A DNA stretch of 64,000 bases. It comes from Meridianimaribacter flavus (lineage in GTDB: Bacteria; Bacteroidota; Bacteroidia; Flavobacteriales; Flavobacteriaceae). Positions 27,941 to 39,200 of this stretch are shown here, one piece after another (position 1 is the first letter of the stretch; each line of letters opens with the position of its first letter). The notes under the pieces were generated by a model that saw only the letters and a list, made by a program, of their open reading frames with translations, did not search any database and was not told where the DNA came from. The position numbers were made by a program, and so were the translations under genes. The stretch lies in assembly GCF_004366715.1 (NCBI RefSeq), contig NZ_SOQZ01000005.1:176896-240895 (forward strand), given 5' to 3'.

Positions 27941-29281
27941 ATGAGTGTTGTAAAAAACATACCAGAGGTTTCAACCTTTACTTTTTTAAGGCAAGCAATA
28001 TCTATACTTAATAATCCGCTACCATTTCATCATAAAAACTTTGAACGTTATGGAGACACATTTAAACTAAATGTAGGACCCAAAAATTATGCTATATTTT
28101 CTCGTGATGCTGAACTAGCTGAATATGTATTGCAGAAAAACTGGAAGAACTATAAAAAATCACCTATTCAAACTAAAGATCTTGCAAAGTATTTAGGTCA
28201 AGGATTACTCACAGCCGAAGGTGATCATTGGCGAACGCAACGAAAACTTATTCAACCAGCATTTCATAAAAAGCACATTGAACATTTACTAACAGTCATA
28301 AAACAAACTATTGTAGATGAATTAACAGCAATTGAACCTAATAAGGATATTGATGTTTTACCAATGTTTAGCAATTTAGCGTTTAAAGTAGTTGTAAAGG
28401 CATTGTTTAGTAATGCAGCATCTGACAGTGAAATTAAACTACTCCAAGATGTAACCGAAGAAAATCAAGAAATGTTAGTGAAAGAATTAAGACAACCTTA
28501 CTTGTCTTGGTATTTTAAACACTTCGGAATTATAGAAAAACACTTATCACGATCGAAAGCTTCAAGAGATGTTTTACAGACTATTATTGATAAGCGTAGG
28601 AATTCTTCCGTAGAGTATAACGATTTGTTAGATATGCTCTTGCAGACACGTTATGACGATGGCTCTCAAATGAGTGACGAACAACTTATAGATGAGATTT
28701 TGGTTTTGTTTGTTGCAGGACATGAAACAACAGCAAATGCCCTAAGCTTTGCAGTACAATTATTAGCACAACATCCTAACTGGCAAACAAAAGTAGTAGA
28801 GCAGTATCAACAAGTATTAGAGCAACATGATGCAGATTTAATGTCTGCAATTGCTATGTCAGCTTATGCTAAACAAGTGGTTGAAGAAACTTTAAGACTG
28901 TATCCACCAGCATACTTTATAGATCGTGTTAATATTGAAGATGATAGTTTTAAAACCTATCAGTTTAAAAAAGAAAGTAGTATTTTATTATCTATTATAG
29001 AAATTCATAAACATAAAGACCTGTGGGAAAACCCAGAGGAGTTTAATCCTAATCGTTTTTCTCCTGAAAAAGCTAAAAGCTACTCCTCACAGTATTTTCC
29101 TTTTGGAGCTGGACCAAGAAAATGTATAGGAAACAATTTTGCTATGTATGAAATGATTATAGCCATTTCAGAAGTATTACTTAGGTTTGAAATTCTTTCA
29201 ACTAAAGATACCATTGAAATAAATCCATTAATAACGCTTAAGCCTAAAAATGCCATTGTTAGGCTTCAACCGAGAGCTTAA
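27941..29281 (+). CDS. Cytochrome P450
   Basis: This 446-residue protein has all core P450 motifs: the I-helix oxygen-activation motif AGHETT (near 259), ExxR in EETLRLYPP (near 314), and the heme-binding loop [15 protein letters not shown] with the Cys thiolate near residue 394. No membrane anchor is visible, so it is probably a soluble bacterial P450 that needs separate redox partners, none of which is adjacent. The substrate cannot be predicted. It is sandwiched without spacing between ruvB and queG (its TAA shares a base with the queG ATG), so it is co-expressed with DNA-repair and tRNA-modification genes. Confidence 0.93.
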   Translation: MSVVKNIPEVSTFTFLRQAISILNNPLPFHHKNFERYGDTFKLNVGPKNYAIFSRDAELAEYVLQKNWKNYKKSPIQTKDLAKYLGQGLLTAEGDHWRTQRKLIQPAFHKKHIEHLLTVIKQTIVDELTAIEPNKDIDVLPMFSNLAFKVVVKALFSNAASDSEIKLLQDVTEENQEMLVKELRQPYLSWYFKHFGIIEKHLSRSKASRDVLQTIIDKRRNSSVEYNDLLDMLLQTRYDDGSQMSDEQLIDEILVLFVAGHETTANALSFAVQLLAQHPNWQTKVVEQYQQVLEQHDADLMSAIAMSAYAKQVVEETLRLYPPAYFIDRVNIEDDSFKTYQFKKESSILLSIIEIHKHKDLWENPEEFNPNRFSPEKAKSYSSQYFPFGAGPRKCIGNNFAMYEMIIAISEVLLRFEILSTKDTIEINPLITLKPKNAIVRLQPRA

Positions 29282-30207
29282 TGAACAGCCAAACTTCAAA
29301 ATACACAAAGCTTATAAAAGAGGAATCTAAAAGGCTAGGTTTTTTATCGTGTGGTATAAGTAGAGCAGAGTTTTTAGAAGCAGAAGCACCTCGTCTTGAG
29401 AAATGGTTAAACGCGAATATGCATGGTGAAATGCGTTATATGGAAAATCATTTTGACAAACGTTTAGACCCAACAAAACTAGTGGATGGTTCTAAAAGTG
29501 TAGTATCGTTACTGCTTAATTATTTCCCTTCCCAAACTCAAAACACCGAAAGCTATAAACTGTCAAAATATGCTTATGGAACTGATTACCATTTTGTAAT
29601 AAAAGATAAATTAAAACAACTATTACAATTCATTCAAGACGAAATAGGTGAAGTGTCAGGACGTGCCTTTGTAGATTCAGCACCAGTTTTAGATAAGGCT
29701 TGGGCAGCAAAAAGTGGATTAGGTTGGATAGGTAAACACAGTAATTTACTAACCCAAAAAGTAGGCTCGTTTTATTTTATTGCTGAATTAATTATCGATT
29801 TAGAATTAGATTACGATTCACCAACTACAGACCATTGTGGGAGCTGTACTGCCTGTATAGATGCTTGCCCAACAGAAGCCATTGTAAAACCATATGTGGT
29901 AGATGGCAGTAAATGTATTTCGTATTTAACCATTGAGTTAAAAGATAATATACCATCAGACTTTAAGAATAAAACCGACGATTGGATGTTTGGTTGCGAT
30001 GTGTGTCAAGATGTTTGTCCATGGAATCGATTTTCAAAACCACACAATGAACCATTGTTTAATCCACATCCAGAACTATTAGAAATGACCAAGAAGGATT
30101 GGGATGAAATTACAGAAGACACTTTTAAAAAGGTGTTTAAAAAATCTGCAGTAAAACGCACCAAATTTTCAGGACTTACACGAAATATTAAGTTTTTGAA
30201 AGATTAG
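29281..30207 (+). CDS. queG: Epoxyqueuosine reductase QueG
   Basis: This 308-residue protein has the QueG active-site region [20 protein letters not shown] and GKHSNL, then two 4Fe-4S binding clusters in [16 protein letters not shown] (near 185) and [11 protein letters not shown] (near 239). It is a cobalamin-dependent reductase for the last step of queuosine synthesis in tRNA. It starts with the last base of the P450 stop codon, which suggests translational coupling. Confidence 0.95.
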   Translation: MNSQTSKYTKLIKEESKRLGFLSCGISRAEFLEAEAPRLEKWLNANMHGEMRYMENHFDKRLDPTKLVDGSKSVVSLLLNYFPSQTQNTESYKLSKYAYGTDYHFVIKDKLKQLLQFIQDEIGEVSGRAFVDSAPVLDKAWAAKSGLGWIGKHSNLLTQKVGSFYFIAELIIDLELDYDSPTTDHCGSCTACIDACPTEAIVKPYVVDGSKCISYLTIELKDNIPSDFKNKTDDWMFGCDVCQDVCPWNRFSKPHNEPLFNPHPELLEMTKKDWDEITEDTFKKVFKKSAVKRTKFSGLTRNIKFLKD

Positions 30208-30227
30208 AGTTTCATAGAAAGGATTAC

Positions 30228-30235
30228 TACATTTG
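30228..30235 (+). promoter_or_regulatory. -7 element TACATTTG of maeB
   Basis: TACATTTG matches TAnnTTTG and lies 26 bases upstream of the maeB ATG. The nearest upstream TTG (30196-30198) is too far for the usual spacing, so only the -7 part is supported. Confidence 0.5.
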
Positions 30236-30261
30236 TAAATTCATATTAATCCAATTTTTAT

Positions 30262-32559
30262 ATGAGTAAACAAAGCAAACGTCGAGAGGCTTTGGTGTAT
30301 CACGCCAAACCAACTCCAGGAAAAATTAAGGTTGTACCTACCAAAAAATATGCAAGCCAAAGAGATTTGTCATTAGCATATTCACCAGGTGTTGCAGAGC
30401 CTTGTCTTGAAATTGCAAAAGATAAAAACAACGTCTATAAATATACTACTAAAGGTAACCTTGTTGCCGTAATTTCTAATGGAACAGCGGTTTTAGGACT
30501 TGGTAATATTGGTCCTGAGGCTTCTAAACCTGTTATGGAAGGTAAAGGTTTACTGTTTAAAATATTTGCCGATATTGATGTATTTGATATTGAGGTAGAC
30601 ACCGAAAATATTGAAGAGTTTATTGAAACGGTTAAAAATATTGCGCCAACCTTTGGAGGTATTAACCTTGAAGATATCAAAGCTCCCGAAGCCTTTGAAA
30701 TTGAACGTCGTTTAAAAGAGGAGTTAGATATTCCTGTAATGCACGACGACCAGCATGGAACAGCTATTATTTCTGCTGCAGCATTAATAAATGCATTGGA
30801 GTTAGCAGAAAAAAATATTGAAGATGTTAAAATAGTTATTAGTGGAGCAGGAGCTGCTGCAATATCATGTTCGCGTTTGTACCAATCGTGTGGTGCAAAT
30901 CTTGAAAACATGGTTATGTTAGATAGTAAAGGTGTTATCAGAAAAGACAGAGAAAACCTTACAAAAGAAAAAGCTGAGTTTGCTACACACAGGAAAATTG
31001 ACACCTTAGAAGAAGCAATGAAAGATGCTGACGTGTTTATAGGACTGTCTACGTCTAACATCGTAACTCCTGAAATGCTTAAGTCTATGGCAAAAGACCC
31101 AATAGTTTTTGCTATGGCAAATCCAGATCCTGAAATTGCTTACGATTTAGCAATAGCTACTAGAGATGATATAATTATGGCTACTGGACGTAGCGATCAT
31201 CCTAATCAGGTAAATAATGTACTTGGCTTTCCTTTTATTTTTAGAGGAGCTCTAGATGTAAGAGCTACCAAGATTAATGAAGAAATGAAAATGGCTGCTG
31301 TGCTTGCATTAGCACGTTTAGCAAAGGAGTCAGTGCCTGAGCAAGTTAATATAGCCTATGGAGAAACGCACTTAACTTTTGGTAAAGAATATATCATTCC
31401 AAAACCTTTTGATCCAAGATTGATTGGAGAGGTTCCTCCTGCTGTGGCAAAAGCAGCTATGGAAAGTGGAGTTGCTCAAGAGTCTATCGATGATTGGGAT
31501 AAATACAAAGAGTCACTATTAGAGCGTTTAGGAGCAGATAATAAGATTGTACGTTTACTTGTCAATAGAGCAAAACTAAACCCAAAACGAGTTGTGTTTG
31601 CTGAAGCTGACCAGCTAGATGTATTAAAAGCTGCTCAAATAGTTTATGATGAAGGAATAGCACACCCTATTTTATTAGGAAGACGAGATGAAATTGAAAA
31701 ACTTAAAGAAGAAATTGAGTTTGATGCTGATGTTCCAATTATCGACCCTAAGTCAGATGAAGAGTTAGAGCGTAAAAATAAATATGCCGAAGTCTATTGG
31801 CAACAACGTAAACGACGTGGTGTTACATTATATTCTTCTCAAAAAATCATGCGCGAGCGAAACTATTTTGCAGCAATGATGGTTAATACAGGAGATGCTG
31901 ATGCTTTAATTTCTGGTTACTCTAGAAGCTATCCGTCAGTAGTAAAACCTATGTTAGAGCTTATAGGTTTAGCTAAGGGAGCATCGAGAGTTGCGACTAC
32001 CAACTTAATGATGACGCAACGTGGACCAATGTTTTTAAGTGATACTTCAATAAATATTGACCCTTCATCTAAAGACTTAGCAAAAATTGCTCAAATGACT
32101 TCTAAAGTGGTAAAGATGTTTGGGATGGAACCTGTAATGGCAATGGTATCGTATGCCAATTTTGGTTCGTCAACAAATGAGCGCGCATCAAAAGTAAGAG
32201 AAGCAGTGTCTTATTTGCATCGTTACTATCCTGATATGATTGTAGATGGAGAGTTGCAAACCGATTTTGCTTTAAACAGTGAGATGCTACAAGACATCTT
32301 TCCGTTTTCAAAATTAGCAGGTAGAAAAGTAAATACACTCATTTTTCCAAATTTAGATTCTGCAAACATTACCTATAAGCTGCTTAAAGAACTTAATAAA
32401 GCGGACTCAATAGGACCAATAATGATGGGAATGCGTAAGCCTGTTCATATCTTACAATTGGATGCAAGTGTAGATGAAATTGTAAACATGACAGCTATTG
32501 CGGTAATTGATGCTCAGCAAAAAGAAAAGTGGGAGTTAGAAAACCAATCGACCAAGTAG
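30262..32559 (+). CDS. maeB: NADP-dependent malic enzyme with phosphotransacetylase-like C-terminal domain
   Basis: This 765-residue protein is a fusion typical of MaeB. The malic enzyme part (1-420) has LAYSPGVAEPC, VMHDDQHGTA (metal and substrate residues), the Rossmann motif GAGAAAISC and MANPDPEI. The C-terminal part (about 430-765) resembles phosphate acetyltransferase (NPKRVVFAEADQLDVLKAA, VYDEGIAHPILLGRRDEI), which in MaeB proteins is regulatory and responds to acetyl-CoA. It converts malate to pyruvate and makes NADPH. Confidence 0.95.
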   Translation: MSKQSKRREALVYHAKPTPGKIKVVPTKKYASQRDLSLAYSPGVAEPCLEIAKDKNNVYKYTTKGNLVAVISNGTAVLGLGNIGPEASKPVMEGKGLLFKIFADIDVFDIEVDTENIEEFIETVKNIAPTFGGINLEDIKAPEAFEIERRLKEELDIPVMHDDQHGTAIISAAALINALELAEKNIEDVKIVISGAGAAAISCSRLYQSCGANLENMVMLDSKGVIRKDRENLTKEKAEFATHRKIDTLEEAMKDADVFIGLSTSNIVTPEMLKSMAKDPIVFAMANPDPEIAYDLAIATRDDIIMATGRSDHPNQVNNVLGFPFIFRGALDVRATKINEEMKMAAVLALARLAKESVPEQVNIAYGETHLTFGKEYIIPKPFDPRLIGEVPPAVAKAAMESGVAQESIDDWDKYKESLLERLGADNKIVRLLVNRAKLNPKRVVFAEADQLDVLKAAQIVYDEGIAHPILLGRRDEIEKLKEEIEFDADVPIIDPKSDEELERKNKYAEVYWQQRKRRGVTLYSSQKIMRERNYFAAMMVNTGDADALISGYSRSYPSVVKPMLELIGLAKGASRVATTNLMMTQRGPMFLSDTSINIDPSSKDLAKIAQMTSKVVKMFGMEPVMAMVSYANFGSSTNERASKVREAVSYLHRYYPDMIVDGELQTDFALNSEMLQDIFPFSKLAGRKVNTLIFPNLDSANITYKLLKELNKADSIGPIMMGMRKPVHILQLDASVDEIVNMTAIAVIDAQQKEKWELENQSTK

Positions 32560-32561
32560 AT

Positions 32562-32590
32562 TTGTAATGCAAATAATTTTATTACATTTG
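32562..32590 (+). promoter_or_regulatory. Promoter of ruvA (TTG-N18-TACATTTG)
   Basis: TTG at 32562-32564, an 18-base spacer and TACATTTG at 32583-32590 match the Bacteroidota consensus without mismatch. The ruvA ATG lies 24 bases further on. Since sprA follows ruvA by five bases, this is also the most likely promoter for sprA. Confidence 0.75.
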
Positions 32591-32613
32591 AGAGGTTAAT
32601 TAAGGATTAGTTA

Positions 32614-33195
32614 ATGATTACACATATTCAAGGGAAACTTGTAGAGAAAAACCCAACTGATGTTACGATAGACTGTAATGGAGTGGGCTATTTGCTTAAT
32701 ATTTCGCTACACACGTTTTCTCAAATTCCAGATAAAGAGCATCTTAAGTTGTACACGCATCTTCAGGTTAAAGAAGATTCGCACACGCTTTTTGGATTTT
32801 CATCATTAGCTGAACGTGAAATTTTCAGATTACTTATATCGGTAAGTGGTATAGGAGCTAGTACTGCACGTACTATGTTGTCTTCGTTAACACCAAAACA
32901 AGTTAGAGAAGGAATAGCTATGGAAGATGTGGCTCTAATCCAATCTATAAAGGGTATTGGAGCCAAAACAGCTCAACGAGTTATTTTGGATTTAAAAGAT
33001 AAAATTTTGAAAGTGTATGATATTGACGAACTTTCGGCCCCAAAAAGCAATACAAACAAAGATGAAGCGTTATCTGCTTTAGAAGTTCTAGGATTTGCTA
33101 AAAAACAGTCTGAAAGAGTTGTAGATAAAATTATATCCAATCAGCCAGATGCAAGCATTGAAGCAATTATAAAAGAGGCTTTAAAAAATTTATAA
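32614..33195 (+). CDS. ruvA: Holliday junction branch migration protein RuvA
   Basis: This 193-residue protein has the OB-fold N-terminal part (MITHIQGKLVEKNPTDV), the tandem helix-hairpin-helix region with VSGIGASTARTML and IKGIGAKTAQRVILDL, and the C-terminal three-helix domain that contacts RuvB (EALSALEVLGFAKKQSERV). It binds four-way junctions. sprA begins five bases after the stop. Confidence 0.95.
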   Translation: MITHIQGKLVEKNPTDVTIDCNGVGYLLNISLHTFSQIPDKEHLKLYTHLQVKEDSHTLFGFSSLAEREIFRLLISVSGIGASTARTMLSSLTPKQVREGIAMEDVALIQSIKGIGAKTAQRVILDLKDKILKVYDIDELSAPKSNTNKDEALSALEVLGFAKKQSERVVDKIISNQPDASIEAIIKEALKNL

Positions 33196-33200
33196 TCAAT

Positions 33201-36200
33201 TTGAGGACAACTAACTATACTTTTAAACCGACATTATTACAATACCTGCTTTTTAGTTTAGCTATGCTGTGCAGCACTTTTGCGTTTTCACAAGAAGATG
33301 CTGAAGAATCTGATACTACAAAAACAGGGTATGCCTTAGGAAATATAAAAATGCCAAATCCTAACAGCATTGTTTCAAAGTATACTTACGATCCTTTAAC
33401 TGACAGATACATTTACACTGAAAAAGTAGGCGATTTCAATATCAATTATCCAATTATTCTAACACCTGCTGAATATCAAAGATTAGTAATACAAGAGCAG
33501 TTAAGAAACTACTACAAACAAAAAATTGATGCTGCTGAAGGTAAAAAGGAAGGGACTGAAGAAGAACAAAAAAATTTATTACCAGAGTTTTATGTAGACT
33601 CAGGTTTTTTTGAAACTATTTTTGGAGGTAATACCATTGAGGTAGTTCCTCAAGGTTCGGTTGAAATGGACTTAGGAGTATTGTTTACAAAGCAAGATAA
33701 CCCTTCGTTTTCACCAAGAAACAGAAGTAATTTCACCTTTGATTTTGACCAACGTATAAGTTTAAGTTTATTAGGTAAAGTAGGTACAAGATTACAGGTA
33801 ACTGCAAATTATGATACCGAGTCAACATTTGATTTTCAAAACTTAATCAAGTTAGAATATACACCAACCGAAGATGATATTGTAAGAAAAATTGAAGTTG
33901 GTAACGTTAGTATGCCGCTTAATAGTTCATTAATTACTGGAGCGCAAAGTTTATTTGGTGTAAAAACCGAACTTCAATTTGGTAAAACAAGAGTTACAGC
34001 AGTGTTTTCTGAACAGAAATCACAGTCGCAGTCAGTAGTAGCCCAAGGAGGAGGAACACTCGAGGAGTTCTCGTTTTTTGCTAGAGACTATGACGAAAAC
34101 CGACACTTTTTCCTTTCGCAATATTTTAGGGAAACGTATGATGCGTCTATGATGCGTTACCCATACATAAATAATAATATTCAAATTACTAGAATAGAGG
34201 TTTGGGTAACTAACCGAAGCAATCAAACTGATAACGTAAGAAACATTGCTGCCTTTCAGGATTTAGGAGAGTCTGAAATTGTCGGTTCTGGTGTAAACAT
34301 ACTAAATCCAGGCGCACTGCCTGATAACAGTAATAATGGTTTTGACCCTACAAATATAGGTGGAGCTGGTTCTAACCTTAATGATTTAGTAAGAGATATT
34401 ACCACTGTAGAGCAAGGTATTAATATTCCAGCAAACGAAGGTTTCGACTTTGGAAAATTAGAAAACGCACGTAAGTTAGAAGAAGGATATGACTATACGC
34501 TAAACACACAACTGGGTTACATCTCATTAAACCAAAGGTTGTTAAATGATGAAGTGTTAGCAGTTGCTTTCCAATATACTGTAGGAGGCCAAGTGTATCA
34601 AGTTGGTGAATTTGCTAACGATGGTGTTGAAGCTACAGGAGTAACAACTGATACAGGTTCAGGAAACCAAGTAGTTAGTAACAATAGCTTGGTGCTAAAA
34701 ATGCTTAAAAGTGCAATTACTAGTGTTGAGGAACCTATATGGGACTTAATGATGAAGAACGTGTATGACACTGGCGCTTTTCAATTAAGTCAAGAGGATT
34801 TCAAACTAAACATTTTTTATACTGAAGCGTCTCCTGTTAACTACATTTTACCAGTTGAAGGAACAGCTTTTCCATTGTATGATAACAATACAACCGATCC
34901 AACAGACGATTCAGTTATTAACGAAACACCTTTAATTAGACTATTTCATTTAGATCGACTTAATTACAATAATGACCCACAATTGCATGGTGATGGGTTC
35001 TTTGATTTTGTTGAAGGTCAAACTGTTTTAATGCAAAACGGAAAAATAATATTCACTAAGGTAGAGCCATTTGGTAAATACCTATTTGATGTGTTAGACG
35101 ACCCAAGTAACCCTGGTGACTACGATGCTGATATCTATACCAACGCCAACCAAGAAAAGTATGTGTATGATATTCTTTATAAGAAGACTAAAACTGCTGC
35201 TTTAGATGAAATTGAAAAGAATAAATTCCAGATTAAGGGAAGTTATAAATCATCAGGAGGTGATGGTATTCCTCTAGGAGCATTTAATGTGCCAAGAGGT
35301 TCTGTAGTAGTAACTGCTGGAGGACGTACACTAGTTGAAGGTATTGATTATACAGTGAATTATCAATTAGGACGTGTTCAAATTTTAGATGAAGCACTTA
35401 AAGCATCTAACACTCCTATTAATGTGTCTGTTGAAAACAATGCAGTGTTTGGTCAGCAAACAAGACGTTTTGCAGGTGTAAATGTAGAACACCAGTTTAA
35501 TGAGAATTTTGTGTTGGGCGCAACCTTTTTAAATTTAAGTGAACGACCAATAACACAAAAAGCAAACTACAATACTGAACCTATAAACAATACCATTTTC
35601 GGATTTAATGGAAATTATTCAACCGAAGTTCCATTCTTTACAAGATTAGTAAATAAACTTCCAAATATTGATACTGATGTGCCTTCTAATTTATCAGTTA
35701 GAGGAGAATTTGCTTATTTAGCTCCAGGAGCTCCAAAAGGAACCGACTTTAACAATGAAGCTACAGCTTATGTTGATGATTTTGAAGGTACTCAAGGAGC
35801 AATAGATTTACTATCACCTCAATCATGGTTTTTATCGAGTAGACCAAGAACTGTAAATGGAGCGGCTGAAAACGATCCTATAAACGCACCAGGTTTAGAA
35901 AATGGTTTTGATAGAGCCTTTTTAAACTGGTATACTATTGACCCAATTTTTTATAGTAGCCAAAGACCAAGTGGTATTTCAGATGATGATGTGTCAAACT
36001 TATACTCAAGACGTGTTTTTATTGACGAAGTATTTCCTCAGGTTGATATTGTACAAGGTCAAAGTACCATTATCAATACATTGGATTTAAGATATTATCC
36101 AACCGAAAGAGGACCATACAATTTTGATCCTTCAACATCTGATGGAACAATTGATAACCCAACACAAGCTTGGGCAGGAATTACCAGACAAATAACTTCA

Positions 36201-39200
36201 ACCGATTTTGAACAAGCCAATGTAGAGTATATTGAGTTCTGGGTTCAAGATCCATTTTTAGATAACGAAAACAGTACAGGAGGAAAGCTCTATTTCAACT
36301 TAGGAAATATCTCTGAAGATATTTTAAAAGATGGTAAAAAGCAGTATGAAAACGGACTTCCTGAAAATGGTGATGTATCAGCATTATTAAACTCAGGAAC
36401 CGATTGGGCTGTGCCACAAAACCAATCATTAATCTATACGTTTTCAACTCTAGGGCAAGAAAGAACAAACCAAGATGTAGGTTATGATGGATTTGATGAT
36501 GCTGAAGAAGCGCAACAATTTCCTGCATTCGCTGGATTAGAAGATCCTTCAAATGATAACTATACCTATTTCTTAAATACATCAGGAGATATTTTTGAGC
36601 GTTACAAGAAGTACAATGGTACACAAGGAAACTCTCCTGAAACCTTTACTGAAACAAACAGAGGTTCTACAACACAACCAGATGTTGAAGATATCAATAG
36701 AGACAATACAATGAATACTATTGATAGTTATTATGAGTATGAAATTGATATTACTCCTGCGAGTTTAGTTGCAACTAATGAGCAAATCAATGATATAAAA
36801 ACAAGAGATGTTGTATTGCCAAATGGAGATACAAGAGAAGTAAAATGGTATCAGTTTAGAATTCCAATTTCTGAGCCAACTTCAGCGGTAGGAGGAATTA
36901 CAGATATTAGATCTGTACGTTTTGCAAGAATGTATCTTAATGGGTTTAACGAAACTACAACATTGCGTTTTGCAACTCTAGATCTTGTACGTAGTGATTG
37001 GAGACGTTACACATTAGATTTAGATAACGACTCAAATAATAACAGTGCTAACCCTGAGTTTAGTGTTGGTATAGTTGGTTTGCAAGAAAACGAAGGAAAC
37101 TATGTGTTGCCTCCAGGAGTTGAGTTAGAGCAGTTAAATAATAATAACAATATCATTAGACAAAATGAGCAATCATTAGTTTTAAATATTTGTAATTTAG
37201 AACCAACCGATTCTAAAGGAGTTTTCAAGAACATAAATGTTGACATGCGCCAGTATAAAAAACTGCGTATGTTTATGCATGCCCAAGATGGAGAAAGTGG
37301 AACTTTAGATGATGAAGAATTAGTTGGGTTTATTAGAATGGGTAATGACTTAACTCAAAACTTCTACCAAATTGAAGTGCCTTTAAAAGTATCAACAGGA
37401 AGTGTGTCTGCTACTGATGTTTGGCCTGAAGAAAATGAAATTAATATTCAGTTATCAGTACTTCAAGAAATAAAATCAAGAGGAATTTCAGCACAAACAT
37501 TAAGTAACCTTGACCCTACATTCTACGATGTTATAAATGGAGAGTTAAGTGTAGATCCTGTTACTGAATTTTCACCACATACTTTAGGTCAACAGCGTGT
37601 GGCAATTAAAGGTAATCCTAACTTTGGTGACATTAGAGTGTTGATGGTTGGTGTTAAAAACATCAATCCTAACGAAGATGTTTGTGGAGAGGTTTGGGTA
37701 AATGAATTGCGTTTATCTGATTTAGAAAACGAAGGTGGTTGGGCAGCTATTGCTAGTGTTGATACCAATTTTGCAGATTTTGCAAACATTAGTGCAACAG
37801 GAAGACAGAGTACTTCAGGATTTGGTTCGGTTGAGCAACGTCCTAATGAGCGTAGTAGAGAAGATGTGCAACAGTATGATGTGGTTACTAATGTTCAGCT
37901 TGGTCAATTATTACCTAAAAAATGGGGAATTCAAATACCATTTAATTATGCTCAGAGTGAAGAGCTTATTACACCAAAATACGACCAGTATTATAACGAC
38001 CTTACACTAGAGTCAAGAATAGATGCTGCAGAAACTGAAGAAGAACGTGAGCAAATTAGAGTACAATCAGAAAATTACACTAAGCGTAAGAGTATTAACT
38101 TTATTGGTGTTAAAAAGCAACGTTCAACTGAAGCTAAACCACATTTTTATGATGTTGAAAATTTAACGTTCAACTATTCATATAACAAAGTAGAGCATCG
38201 AGATTTTGAGATTGAAAGATCTTTAGACCAAAACATTAGAGCAGGTGTTAACTACAACTACAGTTTTACACCAAAACCTATTGAACCTTTTAAAAAGAAC
38301 GATTCATTATTTAGAGGGAAATACTGGAAGATACTTAAGGATTTCAATTTTAATGTGTTACCAACAACATTCTCTGTTAATACTGATATTATTAGACAAT
38401 TCAACAAGCAAAAGTTTAGAGATGTTGAATTGGGAGGAGATAACATAGGAATTGAAGAGTTATTTAGAAGAAATTACACGTTCAACTTCCAATACGCTAT
38501 TAACTATAATATCACTAATGGTTTAAATTTAAACTTTAGTGCAGCAAACAAAAATATTGTAAGAAACTATTTTATTGATGACCAAATTAACGGCAGTCAA
38601 GACCCAACTCTAGATGTTTGGGATGGTTTCTTTGATCTTGGAGATCCAAATATTCAAGCACAGGATTTACAGATTAACTATGACATTCCATTGTATAAAA
38701 TACCAACATTTAGTTTCTTAAAGGCAACGTATTCTTATACAGCAAATTTCCAGTGGCAAAAGGGGTCTGATCTTAATACCGATTTTGAGTATACTGATGA
38801 TAACGATGTAACTAGAACCTATAATTTAGGGAACTCAGTACAAAATGCAAATACCCACTCTATAAATTCTACATTAAATATGGAGAATTTATATAGATAT
38901 GTAGGTTTGGTTAAAAAACCAACTCGTACAAGAGCAAGAACTAGAGCGACACCTGCAGCAATAGGGAAAGATGGTAAACCAGCCCAAAATCAAAGAAATA
39001 ATAGTTCTACTTCTAAAGCTGGAGCAGGAACCAAAATACTTAATGCAGGAATAGACCTTTTAACAAGTATAAAACGTATTCAAATTAATTATACTGAAAA
39101 TAACGGAACATTCTTACCAGGTTATTTAAGAACACCAGGATTTGTAGGAACACTTAAGCCTACGTTTGGATATACCTTTGGTAGTCAAAGAGACATTAGA

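Noticed and set aside
30196..30235. Complete -33/-7 promoter for maeB
   Set aside because: The only upstream TTG is 29 bases from the -7 box, too far for the known spacing, so only the -7 element was reported.
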